DNA of 64,000 bases from NCBI GenBank assembly GCA_964586455.1, contig CAZPHV010000020.1:1-64000 (forward strand). The letters run 5' to 3'. Below are positions 26,121 to 35,372 of this stretch, one piece after another. Under the pieces are notes generated by a model, which saw nothing but the letters and a program-made list of their open reading frames with translations, searched no databases and was not told the DNA's origin. The stretch is from Aquimonas sp964586455 (GTDB lineage: Bacteria > Pseudomonadota > Gammaproteobacteria > Xanthomonadales > Xanthomonadaceae). Made by a program: the position numbers and the translations under genes. How positions within the stretch are numbered: position 1 is the stretch's first letter; each line of letters begins with the position of its first letter.

Positions 26121-26887
26121 ACTCAGACCCCGCTGACACCTCTCCACCACGCGTGCTGGTGGTGGAGGACGACCCGGAACTTGGCAGCCTGCTGCAGGAA
26201 TACCTGGGCGCGCAGGGCTACCAGGTCGATCTGGAGCCGAACGGCCGGGCCGCCGTGCCACGCATACTTGCCGAGAACTATGCGCTGGTGATCCTCGATC
26301 TGATGCTGCCCGGCGAGGACGGTTTCGGTGTGTGCCGACAGGTTCGCCCGCTGTTTCATGGCCGGATCCTGATGCTGACCGCGCGCGAAGACAGCATCGA
26401 CCAGGTGCTGGGCCTGGAGCTTGGGGCTGACGACTATGTGCGCAAGCCCGTCGAGCCGCGGGTGCTGCTGGCACGAGTGCGTGCTCTGCTCCGCCGGGAT
26501 CCCACGCCAGCGCCGCTGCAAGCCGTACAGACGCCCGCGCCCGCACGCGTGCAGCCGCCTGCAGTGCTGAGCCTCGCCGGCATCACCCTCGACGAAGGCG
26601 CTCACGAAATACGGGTCCACGGCGAGGTGGTGGATCTGACCGAGGCCCAGTTCGGGCTGCTGCGCCTGTTTCTGCAGAACGCCGGCGTGGTGATGTCGCG
26701 GCAGGAACTGTTCAGTGGGCTGCGCGGCATCGACTACGACGGCCAGAACCGCGGCATCGACTTGCTGGTCTCGCAGCTGCGCGCGCGAATCGGCGACGAC
26801 CCCGCGCAACCGAGGTTGATCAAGACGATTCGCGCCCGCGGCTACCTGTTCGTGCGGCCGGGCGAGGAGCCCCGCGGAGACGCCTGA
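26108..26887 (+). CDS. OmpR-family response regulator (RstA-like)
   Basis: Response regulator of 259 aa. Receiver domain about 14-125 with D64 in LDLMLPGEDG, acidic pair ED in VVEDDPE, T in LTARED and K in VRKPVEP. A Pro/Ala-rich linker (about 137-156) leads to a winged-helix DNA-binding domain (about 157-252) ending in TIRARGYLFVRPG. Last gene of the plus-strand run that begins with the kinase at 22861; starts inside the barrel gene. Kinase and regulator are presumed cognate from co-transcription. Confidence 0.9.
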   Translation: MEPLNSDPADTSPPRVLVVEDDPELGSLLQEYLGAQGYQVDLEPNGRAAVPRILAENYALVILDLMLPGEDGFGVCRQVRPLFHGRILMLTAREDSIDQVLGLELGADDYVRKPVEPRVLLARVRALLRRDPTPAPLQAVQTPAPARVQPPAVLSLAGITLDEGAHEIRVHGEVVDLTEAQFGLLRLFLQNAGVVMSRQELFSGLRGIDYDGQNRGIDLLVSQLRARIGDDPAQPRLIKTIRARGYLFVRPGEEPRGDA

Positions 26888-26941
26888 TCGAGCGCGACGA
26901 GACAGCGTTCCCGAGCCGCGCGGATCGCTTCCTGATCAGCG

Positions 26942-28699
26942 CTATTCAAAATCCTCGAGCGGCTCGACTTCCGCTGGGTCTTCCAGGGGGTCACCCGCGG
27001 GCTCTCCGTTCAGCGGTGGACGCCCGGCATCTTCCTCGTAGGGCAGCACGGCCTGACCGGTCGCGGCCTGGGTGACGGCGCCGGTCTCACTGGTTTCCTC
27101 TCCGAGGTGGAAGATCGCGTAGCCGGGCAGGACCACCTGATTCAATGCCATGCCGATCACCCGCCCTGACACACTGGCAACGATGTCGGTCTCGGCGTTC
27201 TCCAGCGGGTCCACGATCACGCCGATGCGCTGGCCGCGCTGCACCCGCTCGCCCAAGGCCACATCGCTGATCAGCATGCCGCCCTGGTTGGCGCGGACCC
27301 AGCGCGACTCGTAGAAGATCGCCTGAGGCTCCAGCCATTCGGGGCTATCGCGCACCATGCCGAGCTTGTGGACCAGGGTCAGCAACGCCTGCACACCGGC
27401 TTCGATTTCGCGCGGCTCCAGCTCGCCAGGGCCACCCACCTCGAAAGTCACTGCAGGAATTCCGGCCTGGGTGGCGGCCACTCGCAGCATTCCGCGCGAG
27501 CCGCCGCTGTGCAGGACCGGAGTAGCGCCGAAGCCGCGGGTGAACTCCAGCACGTGGGGGATGCGCAGATCGGCTCGCACCTGCGGCAGGTTGATTCGGT
27601 CGAAGCTGCCGGTGTGCATATCGACCAGCGCATCGCAGTGGCGCGCGACCTGGTCGAAGAAGCTGTGCGCGATCCGCGACGCGATGCTGCCGCTTGGGCT
27701 GCCGGGAAAAAACCGGTTGAGGTCGCGGCGATCCGGCAAATAGCGCGAATTGCGGCTGAAGCCGAACAGATTGACCACGGGCACACCGACCACGGTGCCG
27801 GCCAGGGGGCTCGCTGAGAGCTGGTTCATCATCCGCCGCACCACCTCGACGCCGTTGAGCTCGTCGCCATGTACGGCTGCGGTCAGGCACAGTACCGGGC
27901 CTTTCCGGTCCCCGTGCACGACGTCGACAGGGGTGCGCATGTCGCCGCCCGCATAGGTCTGGCTGGCGTTCCAGTAGAGGCGCGTGCGGGTACCTGGCTC
28001 GACCTCGGTGCCGAGCAGTCTGAACGTGCTGATCAGGCGGGGGCCCACGAAATCTCGACTGTCCGCGTCGCCTGCGGGCTCGATTTCCGGGGGGCCGGCG
28101 TCGGCCTGACCCGGCCAGTCGTAGGCCAGTCGCTGCAGGGTCTCGGCCAGGTCCTCGTCCGCCGTGTCCCGGGTGGCGGCCGACACCTCGCTGCTCATGC
28201 CGGCGTTCGCAGCGCCAGGGTCGCTGGCTTTTCCCGAGGCTGCAGACTCCTCAAAAACCTGTTCAACGGGATCGACAAGCGCGTCGGCGAGAACGGGCTC
28301 ATCGGCCTCGCGCCCGCTCTCGCCGGTGCCGTCTGAGTCGATCGTCGGGGACACGTCCTGGCCGACGCCCGCTTCAGCGGTATCGGCGACTACACCCGTT
28401 TCCGCGCCGGCAGTCGGGTCTACAGGTTCCAGCTCAGGCAAAGCCTCGTGGCGAGCACGTGCATCGCGCTCAATCGCCGGCAGCGGAAGCGTTTCGCCGC
28501 CTTCATGCGAATCGATCGCGATCGGATCCGGCCAGGGGCCCAACTCGGGAGATGTCTTTAGGTTTTCGCTCGCTGCCGCCCAACCGCTGCTGCAGGCGAA
28601 CAGTGCCCACAGCGCCAGTTGCGTCCCACGAGAGGCAAGACGATCGCCGCAAGGACGAACCTTCTCTGCAACGCCCTGCCGCGCTTCAGCGCTGTGCAT
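26942..28699 (-). CDS. AstE/AspA-type zinc hydrolase with acidic N-terminal extension
   Basis: Exported or membrane-linked protein of about 585 aa. Hydrophobic segment LALWALFACSSGWAAA near residue 30, then a low-complexity Glu/Asp/Ala-rich stretch (about 50-200), then a succinylglutamate desuccinylase/aspartoacylase domain (about 225-510): HGDELNG zinc site, DMHTG and catalytic glutamate in TFEVGGPGE. A C-terminal beta-domain (NQGGMLISDVALGERVQRG) is usual for the family; the tail is acidic again. Such proteins remove acyl or peptide groups from amino acids; the substrate is unknown. The start at 28699 overlaps zur by 14 bp; a start at 28750 lies within zur. Confidence 0.82.
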   Translation of the reverse strand: MHSAEARQGVAEKVRPCGDRLASRGTQLALWALFACSSGWAAASENLKTSPELGPWPDPIAIDSHEGGETLPLPAIERDARARHEALPELEPVDPTAGAETGVVADTAEAGVGQDVSPTIDSDGTGESGREADEPVLADALVDPVEQVFEESAASGKASDPGAANAGMSSEVSAATRDTADEDLAETLQRLAYDWPGQADAGPPEIEPAGDADSRDFVGPRLISTFRLLGTEVEPGTRTRLYWNASQTYAGGDMRTPVDVVHGDRKGPVLCLTAAVHGDELNGVEVVRRMMNQLSASPLAGTVVGVPVVNLFGFSRNSRYLPDRRDLNRFFPGSPSGSIASRIAHSFFDQVARHCDALVDMHTGSFDRINLPQVRADLRIPHVLEFTRGFGATPVLHSGGSRGMLRVAATQAGIPAVTFEVGGPGELEPREIEAGVQALLTLVHKLGMVRDSPEWLEPQAIFYESRWVRANQGGMLISDVALGERVQRGQRIGVIVDPLENAETDIVASVSGRVIGMALNQVVLPGYAIFHLGEETSETGAVTQAATGQAVLPYEEDAGRPPLNGEPAGDPLEDPAEVEPLEDFE

Positions 28700-29204
28700 C
28701 CGCCGCCACGCAGTCGGCGCAGAGGCCATGCACTTCGAGGGTCTGGGCATGCGGCTCGAACCCCAGCGCGCGTGCCTGCTCCAGCAGCAGCCGGGTCACC
28801 GCCTCGTCTTCCAACTCGACGGTGGCGAGGCAGCCCTTGCAGATCAGGAAAGGCACCGAGTGCTGCTGGCGCGGGTGGTGGCAGCCGACAAAGGCGTTGA
28901 TCGATTCCAGCTTGTGGATGAAGCCGTGCTCAAGCAGGAAGTCGAGCGCACGATAAACCGTGGGTGGAGCCACCGGTCCGCGCTCGTCGCGCATCTGGTC
29001 GAGCAACGCATAGGCCTTGACGGGTCGATCTGCGGCAGCGATCAGACGCAATACCTGTTCGCGCAGAACCGTCAGGCGCAGGCCGCGCTCACGACACACG
29101 GAAGCGACCTCAGCCATGTAGGCGGCGGCGTCGTGGACATGGCTCTCGGGGTGACTGCAGGCCTGACGGCCGCTCTCGTGCTCGTGCGACATGGGCCGAA
29201 TCAT
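28686..29204 (-). CDS. zur: Fur-family zinc regulator Zur
   Basis: Metal-sensing repressor of about 172 aa. A histidine-rich N-terminus (SHEHESG, CSHPESHVH) precedes the winged helix (AYMAEVASVCRERGLRLTVLREQ to PPTVYRALDFLLEHGFIHKLE) and the dimerisation domain with CKGC and CADC, the structural zinc cysteines. The NAFVGCHHP regulatory segment fits Zur. The start at 29204 has GAGGG upstream; an internal ATG at 29192 is an alternative. It overlaps the zinc hydrolase gene and probably controls the Zur-like sites at 18995-19078. Regulation of the TonB receptor is inferred. Confidence 0.85.
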   Translation of the reverse strand: MIRPMSHEHESGRQACSHPESHVHDAAAYMAEVASVCRERGLRLTVLREQVLRLIAAADRPVKAYALLDQMRDERGPVAPPTVYRALDFLLEHGFIHKLESINAFVGCHHPRQQHSVPFLICKGCLATVELEDEAVTRLLLEQARALGFEPHAQTLEVHGLCADCVAADAQR

Positions 29205-29388
29205 AGCATCGGCCCTCGGACTTCCCTGCGGCCGCCGGGGCAAATCCGCAAGCCCATCACGGAGCTCTTCAGGCCGTGTGAGAGTAGCGACGGAACCCGC
29301 TCACTTTCGCCCGATCCATTTCGTCGCTGGGTCAATCGAGCTCGCACGTTCCGCAGGCGATGAAAAACCGGAACGGCATGGGCCGACC

Positions 29389-30783
29389 TCAAACGAGCTT
29401 GGCGAGGGCTTCATCGATGCGCTTCAGGGCGCCGGCGCGGCCGGCCAGGTAGACGGTGTGTTCGATCGAGGGCGACACCGTGCTGCCCGTGATGGCGACG
29501 CGCATCGGTTGCGCCACCTTGCCCATGCCCAGCTCAAGCGCCCCAGCAACGGCTTCAAGTGCGCCGTGCACAGCGCCGGGGCTCCACTCGGCCAGCGCCG
29601 CGAAGCGCGTATGCGCCTCGCGCAGCACAGCAACCGCTGGCTTGAGGTGTTTCTCGACGGCCGCTTCGTCCCAAGCCTGAATCGGGCGATACCACAGGGC
29701 CGCGCGATCGGCCATTTCCTTCAGCGTCTTCACGCGGTCGCGCAGCGCCACCACCACATCGGCGGGGTTCGGGCCGGACGCGAGCTCATAGCCCGCCTGC
29801 TCCAGATGCCAGTGCAGGTGCTTGGCCACCTCGGCCGGGTCGTCGGTTTTCAGATAGTGCTGATTGAGCCACGCCAGCTTGTCGAAATCGAAGCGTGAGG
29901 CTGCGCGGTTGACGTCGTCGATGCGGAACAGGCGGATCATCTCCTCGATCGAGAAGATTTCCTGATCGCCATGGCTCCAGCCGAGCCGAACGATGTAGTT
30001 CAGCAGCGCATGCGGCAGGTAGCCGTCATCGCGGTACTGCATCACGCTGATCGCGCCGTGGCGCTTGCTGAGCTTCGCGCCATCCGCGCCGAGGATCATC
30101 GGCAGATGCGCGAAGCGCGGCACCGCGGCGCCCAGCGCCTCGTACAGGTTGATCTGGCGTGGCGTGTTGTTGACGTGGTCATCGCCGCGAATCACGTCGG
30201 TGATGCGCATGTCGAGATCATCGATCACCACCGCGAAGTTGTAGGTCGGGTAGTCGTCCGAGCGGATCAGCACCAGGTCATCGAGCTCGCTGTTCGACCA
30301 CTCGATTCGGCCCTTCACGCTGTCCTCGAACACCACCGAGCCCGCCAGCGGATTCTTCAGGCGAATCACCCGATTGGGGTCATCTCGACGCTCAAGCCCA
30401 AGCTCGCGCGAGCGGCCGTCATAGCGCGGCTTCTCACCTTTCTCCATCGCGATGGCGCGCATCGCGTCGATCTCTTCGCGGGTTTCGTAGGCGTAATAGG
30501 CCTTGCCGCTCTGTACCAGCTCGGAGGCCACCTGCCGATAGCGCTCCAGCCGCTGGGTCTGATAGATCGGGCCTTCGTCCGCCGCGAGCCCCAGCCAACG
30601 CATGCCGTCGAGGATGGCCTCCACCGCAGCCTGGGTGCTGCGCTCGCGGTCGGTGTCCTCGATGCGGAGCACGAACTCGCCGCCGTCGCCGCGGGCCGCC
30701 AGCCAGCAGTACAGGGCGGTACGGGCGCCACCGATATGCAGATAGCCGGTCGGGCTGGGGGCGAAACGAGTGCGACAGCGCAT
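29389..30783 (-). CDS. gltX: Glutamyl-tRNA synthetase
   Basis: Class I aminoacyl-tRNA synthetase charging tRNA-Glu, 464 aa. HIGH-type motif in PSPTGYLHIGGART near the N-terminus and KMSKS-type motif KLSKR at 237-241. The usual RIEDTD, DFVIIRSD-like LIRSDDYPTYNFAVVIDD and RGDDH elements are all visible. The start MRCRTRFAPS at 30783 is the family start; 59 upstream codons are rejected. Divergent from the cyclophilin gene across about 190 bp. Confidence 0.97.
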   Translation of the reverse strand: MRCRTRFAPSPTGYLHIGGARTALYCWLAARGDGGEFVLRIEDTDRERSTQAAVEAILDGMRWLGLAADEGPIYQTQRLERYRQVASELVQSGKAYYAYETREEIDAMRAIAMEKGEKPRYDGRSRELGLERRDDPNRVIRLKNPLAGSVVFEDSVKGRIEWSNSELDDLVLIRSDDYPTYNFAVVIDDLDMRITDVIRGDDHVNNTPRQINLYEALGAAVPRFAHLPMILGADGAKLSKRHGAISVMQYRDDGYLPHALLNYIVRLGWSHGDQEIFSIEEMIRLFRIDDVNRAASRFDFDKLAWLNQHYLKTDDPAEVAKHLHWHLEQAGYELASGPNPADVVVALRDRVKTLKEMADRAALWYRPIQAWDEAAVEKHLKPAVAVLREAHTRFAALAEWSPGAVHGALEAVAGALELGMGKVAQPMRVAITGSTVSPSIEHTVYLAGRAGALKRIDEALAKLV

Positions 30784-30971
30784 AGCGGGCGGGCCGTTGG
30801 AAAGCGGGCGCGGATTGTAGCAGCGGCTGCGGGAACCCCACGCAGCTCGCGTGATCGCAGTCTCCTGCGCGCGAGCGACGGCGATGCCTACAATGCCGGC
30901 TCCACGCGTCGCGCCGGCCCCGCAGCCGCGCGCTCCCTCCACCCTCGTCCGCCCATCCACCAGGAGCCGCC

Positions 30972-31592
30972 ATGCTTCGCAGCCTCGCCCTGACTCTCGC
31001 CTTCCTGCCCATTGTCGTTACGGCGCAGGAAACCACCCCGGCCGCCGCCCCCGCCGAAGCCGCTGCGGCACCTGCGCCCAAGGTGGCGCTGACCACCAAC
31101 CTCGGCCGCATCGTGATCGAACTCGACTCCGCCAAGGCGCCGAAGTCGGCCGAGAACTTCCTTCAGTACGTGCGCGACGGCTTTTACTCCGGCACCGTCT
31201 TCCACCGCGTGATCCCGGGCTTCATGGCCCAGGGTGGTGGTTTCACTGCCGACCTGCAGCTGAAGCCAACTCGTGCGGCGATTCCCAATGAGGCAAACAA
31301 CGGCCTGTCCAACTTGCGCGGCACGGTGGCCATGGCCCGCACCAACGATCCGCACTCGGCCACCGCCCAGTTCTTCGTCAACGTGGTCGACAATCAGCGC
31401 CTCGACTTTGTGTCCGAACAAGACGGCCTGTGGGGCTATGCAGTGTTCGGCAAGGTGGTGGAGGGTATGGAGGTGATCGACAAGATCATCGCGATCCCGA
31501 CCGGTGGCCAGGGGCCGCTGCCGCGCGATGTGCCGATGGAGCCAGTCGTGATCGAAAGCGCGGAGCTGCTGGCAGAGACCCCCGCTGGCTGA
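30972..31592 (+). CDS. Periplasmic peptidyl-prolyl cis-trans isomerase (cyclophilin)
   Basis: Folding catalyst of 206 aa. Signal peptide MLRSLALTLAFLPIVVTAQ, an alanine/proline-rich spacer, then the cyclophilin domain: TNLGRIVIELDS, FYSGTVFHRVIPGFMAQGGG, NEANNGLSNLRGTVAMAR and SATAQFFVNVVDN, with FGKVVEGMEVIDKI near the end. Similar to PpiA. Export is shown by the leader. 66 bp before lpxH, same strand, but the two need not share a message. Confidence 0.93.
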   Translation: MLRSLALTLAFLPIVVTAQETTPAAAPAEAAAAPAPKVALTTNLGRIVIELDSAKAPKSAENFLQYVRDGFYSGTVFHRVIPGFMAQGGGFTADLQLKPTRAAIPNEANNGLSNLRGTVAMARTNDPHSATAQFFVNVVDNQRLDFVSEQDGLWGYAVFGKVVEGMEVIDKIIAIPTGGQGPLPRDVPMEPVVIESAELLAETPAG

Positions 31593-31658
31593 TGCCGTCC
31601 GCCGGGCCGGACCTGGCGTTCGGCCCGGCAATATTCGTCCCTGGAAGCGACAGACCAC

Positions 31659-32366
31659 GTGAGCCAACTGTTCATCTCCGACCTGCACCTCGACAGTGCG
31701 CGGCCGCAAATCACCGAGCTTTTCCTTCGCTTTTTGCGCGATGAAGCGCAGCAGGCGCGGTCGCTGTATATCCTCGGCGACCTGTTCGAGGCCTGGATCG
31801 GTGACGACGCTCCCGGCGACCTCGGAATCGCGGTCGCGCGGGCGCTGGCTGCCTGTGCTCGGGCGGGAACACAGCTGGGCTTCATCCGCGGCAACCGTGA
31901 TTTCCTGTTGGACGCCGCCTTCGCGCGCAGCTGCAGCCTGCAGCTGCTGCCGGACCCGTGCGTCCTCGCGATCGAGGGCCAGCCCACCCTGCTGCTGCAC
32001 GGTGATCTGCTGTGCACGGCTGACCTCGCCTACCAGCGCTTCCGCGCGCAGAGCCGCAGCCCTGAGTGGAAGGCGGCCTTTCTGGCGCGACCGCGCAGCG
32101 AGCGTGAAGCCTTCGCCGCTCAGGCGCGCGGCGAAAGCCAGCGCTACCAGCAATCGCTGCAGTCGGACATCACGGATGCCCAGCCCGAAGCCGTCGAAGC
32201 AATGCTGCGGCTGTACGGCGTTGACCGCATGATCCACGGCCACACCCATCGCCCCGGCGTGCACATGCTGTCTTCAGGGGCCCGCCGCTACGTGCTGGGC
32301 GACTGGTACGAACAGGGCAGCGTGCTGCGCATCGACGGCGACGACTGGCAGCTGTCGCGCCTGTAG
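31659..32366 (+). CDS. lpxH: UDP-2,3-diacylglucosamine diphosphatase
   Basis: Lipid A pathway enzyme hydrolysing UDP-2,3-diacylglucosamine to lipid X and UMP on the inner-membrane surface. 235 aa calcineurin-like phosphoesterase. Metal-site motifs: FISDLHLD (D8, H10), YILGDLFEAWIGDD, IRGNRDFLLD, LLHGDLLCT and IHGHTHRPGVH. GTG start. Length is normal for LpxH. Confidence 0.95.
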   Translation: MSQLFISDLHLDSARPQITELFLRFLRDEAQQARSLYILGDLFEAWIGDDAPGDLGIAVARALAACARAGTQLGFIRGNRDFLLDAAFARSCSLQLLPDPCVLAIEGQPTLLLHGDLLCTADLAYQRFRAQSRSPEWKAAFLARPRSEREAFAAQARGESQRYQQSLQSDITDAQPEAVEAMLRLYGVDRMIHGHTHRPGVHMLSSGARRYVLGDWYEQGSVLRIDGDDWQLSRL

Positions 32367-32451
32367 TTCCCGGTGGCCGCCGCCCGACCGGCTTGACCCG
32401 GCCGCGACGCGCGAGGCTGCTATCCTCCTCACCGTACGCCGGAGCATGGTC

Positions 32452-32961
32452 ATGAGCCCCACCCCACAAAAAACACTGCGCGAGCAAGGCGTGCCGAAGG
32501 CCTTGCAGCTGCTTTTGCTGGTCGTGCTCATCGGCGTTCTCGGCGCCTGCGCAAGCGGCCCCAAGAAGCGGATCTTTCCGCCCAATGCCAGTGTGCAGGA
32601 GCTGCGCGTGCTTGCGGATGGACGCTGGGAGCTGGACCTGCGAGTGCAGAACTTCAGCACCGTGGCGATGCGCTTCGAGCGCGTCCGCGCCGAGTTCAGC
32701 GTGACGGGCCACGCCGCTGCGACCCTTGACCACCTCATCGCCGACAGCGTGCCGCCGAACAGCGCGGAAGTCGTGCGTATCGAGCTGCAGCCCAGCGCGG
32801 CGGCCGCGGATGCCGTGCGTAACGCACTCGAATCGCGCCGCGGCGTGGGCTACCGGTTGGTCGGCACGCTGAGCACCAGCGAGCCGGGCAATCGCCAGGA
32901 CTCCTTCGAATTCGACAGCGCGCTGACCCCGATGCCGGGGCTCGACGGCGTGCTGCGCTGA
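32452..32961 (+). CDS. LEA14-like lipoprotein
   Basis: Exported lipoprotein of about 169 aa. Lipobox LGAC with membrane segment LLLLVVLIGVLGAC near residues 20-33; the mature part resembles LEA type 2 (water-stress/hypersensitive response) immunoglobulin-like domains: LRVLADGRWELDLRVQNFS, then FERVRAEFSVTGHA. The ATG at 32452 has GGAG seven bases upstream; one at 32446 is closer. Function of bacterial LEA14 proteins is unclear. Stands between lpxH and acyl-CoA dehydrogenase on the same strand. Confidence 0.72.
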   Translation: MSPTPQKTLREQGVPKALQLLLLVVLIGVLGACASGPKKRIFPPNASVQELRVLADGRWELDLRVQNFSTVAMRFERVRAEFSVTGHAAATLDHLIADSVPPNSAEVVRIELQPSAAAADAVRNALESRRGVGYRLVGTLSTSEPGNRQDSFEFDSALTPMPGLDGVLR

Positions 32962-32989
32962 GCTTCCATCGCCCCCACGAGATCCGATC

Positions 32990-34786
32990 ATGAACAGCTA
33001 CCGCGCCCCCCTTCGCGACCTGCGATTCGCCCTGCACGACCTGGTGAGTTTCGAAGCCCATGCCGCCAAACTGCCGGGCGGCGAGGCGTTCAACCGCGAA
33101 CTGGTCGACGCCGTGCTGGATGAAGCTGCGCGCTTCACCGAACAGGTCCTGGCACCGCTCAATATCAGCGGCGATGCCGAAGGCTGTACACACGACAAGG
33201 ACAGCGGCGCGGTGCGCACGCCCAAAGGCTTTCGCGAGGCGTACGCGCAGTTCGTCGAGGGCGGCTGGAGCGGGCTGACGGCGCCGGAAGCCTTCGGTGG
33301 CCAGGGCCTGCCCGAGGTGGTCGGTGCGGCCTTCAAGGAAATGCTGGACGCCGCCAACCTGAGCTGGGGCAATTACCCGCTGCTCTCGCACGGCGCCACC
33401 GATGCGCTCAAGCACCACGGCGAGGCCTGGCAGCAGGAGATCTTCCTGAAGCCCATCGTCGAGGGCCGCTGGACCGGCACCATGTGCCTGACCGAACCGC
33501 ACTGCGGCTCCGACCTCGCCCTGCTGAAGACCCGCGCCGAACCGCAGGCCGATGGCAGCTTTGCGGTGACCGGCACCAAGATCTTCATCACCGGCGGCGA
33601 GCACGATTTCACCGACAACATCGTGCATCTGGTGCTGGCGCGCCTGCCGGATGCGCCGGCGGGCACCAAGGGCATTTCCCTGTTCATCGTGCCCAAGTTC
33701 AAGGTGGCGAAAGACGGCGCGGTCGGCGAGCGCAATGCGCTGCGCTGCGGCTCGATCGAGCACAAGATGGGCATCCACGGCTCGGCCACCTGCGTGATGA
33801 ACTTCGACGGCGCCCAAGGCTGGCTGATCGGCCAGCCCAACAAGGGCTTGAACGCGATGTTCACGATGATGAACTCGGCGCGGCTGGCGGTCGGCATCCA
33901 GGGCCTGGGCCTGATCGACCGCGCTTACCAGAACGCGCTGGCCTACTCGCTTGATCGCCTGCAGATGCGCTCCTTGTCCGGCCCGAAGCGCCCCGACAAG
34001 CCGGCCGATCCGCTGATCGTGCACCCGGACATCCGCCGCATGCTGCTGACCTGCAAGGCCTTCGCCGAGAGCGGCCGTGCGCTGGCCCTGCATGCCGCCA
34101 GCCTGGTTGATCTGGTCGACAAAGCTCAGACCCCGGAAGCCCGTGTCGAAGCTGATGCCCTGCTCAGCTTTCTGACGCCGATCGTCAAGGGCGTGCTGAC
34201 CGAGGCCTCGGTCGAGTGCACCTACCACGCCCTGCAGTGCTTCGGCGGCCACGGTTACGTGCGCGAGTGGGGCATGGAGCAGCTGGCCCGCGATGCGCGC
34301 ATCACCACGATCTACGAAGGCACCACCCAGATCCAGGCCTTGGATCTGCTCGGCCGCAAGGTGATCCAGCAGCAGGGCGCGGGCTTCAAATTGTTCCTAG
34401 GCATGATCGTAGAGTTCTGCAGTGCCAACGCCGCAAAGCCGGAGCTGGCCGAGTTCATCGCGCCGCTGGCGCAGGCCGCGCAAGACTGGCAGCAGCTGAC
34501 CTTGGAGATCGTGCAGCGCGTGCAGAAGAACCCCGAAGAGCTGGGCGCGGCCGCCGTCGACTATCTGTTCTACTCCGGCTACGTCACCCTCGCGTACTGG
34601 TCGGCGCGTGCGGTGGCCGCCGCCGATGCAGGCGATCATGCCCAAGACTTCCGCACCGCCAAGCGTGAAACCGCGCGCTTCTATTTCAAGCGGCTGCTGC
34701 CGCGAACGCTCAGCCATGCCGCGACGATCCGCGCCGGTAGCGACAGCCTGATGGCGCTGGACGAGAGCCTGTTCGCGCTAGCCTGA
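32990..34786 (+). CDS. Acyl-CoA dehydrogenase (long form)
   Basis: FAD enzyme introducing the 2,3 double bond into an acyl-CoA, 598 aa. N-terminal domain about 1-160, middle domain with MCLTEPHCGSDL and FITGGEHDFTDN, C-terminal helical domain with the catalytic glutamate in IYEGTTQIQ, and an extra helical C-terminal segment (about 470-598) as in DmdC/FadE-like long forms. Chain-length preference cannot be read. Followed by a terminator-like hairpin at 34795. Confidence 0.92.
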   Translation: MNSYRAPLRDLRFALHDLVSFEAHAAKLPGGEAFNRELVDAVLDEAARFTEQVLAPLNISGDAEGCTHDKDSGAVRTPKGFREAYAQFVEGGWSGLTAPEAFGGQGLPEVVGAAFKEMLDAANLSWGNYPLLSHGATDALKHHGEAWQQEIFLKPIVEGRWTGTMCLTEPHCGSDLALLKTRAEPQADGSFAVTGTKIFITGGEHDFTDNIVHLVLARLPDAPAGTKGISLFIVPKFKVAKDGAVGERNALRCGSIEHKMGIHGSATCVMNFDGAQGWLIGQPNKGLNAMFTMMNSARLAVGIQGLGLIDRAYQNALAYSLDRLQMRSLSGPKRPDKPADPLIVHPDIRRMLLTCKAFAESGRALALHAASLVDLVDKAQTPEARVEADALLSFLTPIVKGVLTEASVECTYHALQCFGGHGYVREWGMEQLARDARITTIYEGTTQIQALDLLGRKVIQQQGAGFKLFLGMIVEFCSANAAKPELAEFIAPLAQAAQDWQQLTLEIVQRVQKNPEELGAAAVDYLFYSGYVTLAYWSARAVAAADAGDHAQDFRTAKRETARFYFKRLLPRTLSHAATIRAGSDSLMALDESLFALA

Positions 34787-34794
34787 ACCTGTCC

Positions 34795-34819
34795 GGGCGG
34801 GCCGCATTTGGGCCCGCCC
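34795..34819 (+). terminator. Terminator-like hairpin after acyl-CoA dehydrogenase
   Basis: GGGCGGGCC (34795-34803) and GGCCCGCCC (34811-34819), a 9-bp stem with a 7-nt loop, followed by TTCCCC. The T-run is poor, so it may terminate weakly. It starts nine bases after the stop codon. Confidence 0.55.
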
Positions 34820-34883
34820 TTCCCCCGCCCGCGCGGACGGGGTAAAACATGCGCTCCCCCACTTCCCATTTGCTCGCGAACCA

Positions 34884-35372
34884 ATGCACATCCAGGCCGG
34901 TGACACCGAGCTGCTGATCCGTTCCGCCGAAGCCGACGACGACGACTTCATTCTCGGGCTGGTCGAACGCCTGGTGGATTTCGAGCTTCCGAAGTGGCGC
35001 AGGAAGAACGTGGTTTCGGAGGGCATTCGCCGTGACCTGCTGAAACACCTGGAGCACCAGCCGCCCGGGTCTTTCCTGTTCATCGCAGAGAACGCCGAAG
35101 ACGGCAAGCGACTGGGCTTCCTGCACCTGCAGACGGTGACCGATTTCTTTACCGGGCACCTCAACTGCCACATCTCTGATGTTGCGGTGAGCAAGGGTGC
35201 TGACGGCCAGGGCATTGGTCGCGCGCTGATCGGCTACGCGGAAACGTTCGCCCGCGAACACCGCTGCGAACGACTCACGCTTGCAGTGTTTCCCGGCAAC
35301 TCGCGCGCACGAGAACTGTATGAAGGCGTGGGTTTCGGCGTCGAGCTGCTGAGAATGGCCAAGCCGCTCTAG
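34884..35372 (+). CDS. GNAT-family N-acetyltransferase
   Basis: Acetyltransferase of 162 aa. Typical GNAT layout: N-terminal IRSAEADDDDFI, strand ISDVAVSKGADGQGIGRALI holding the acetyl-CoA pyrophosphate loop (GADGQGIG), then LTLAVFPGNSRARELYEGVGF. Closest in shape to GNAT proteins for small molecules or side chains; the substrate is unknown. A hairpin from a dispersed repeat family starts directly after its stop codon. Confidence 0.85.
   Translation: MHIQAGDTELLIRSAEADDDDFILGLVERLVDFELPKWRRKNVVSEGIRRDLLKHLEHQPPGSFLFIAENAEDGKRLGFLHLQTVTDFFTGHLNCHISDVAVSKGADGQGIGRALIGYAETFAREHRCERLTLAVFPGNSRARELYEGVGFGVELLRMAKPL

Noticed and set aside
25188..26546. 452-codon antisense frame across the barrel and regulator genes
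   Set aside because: Crosses two supported genes on the other strand; composition typical of antisense frames.
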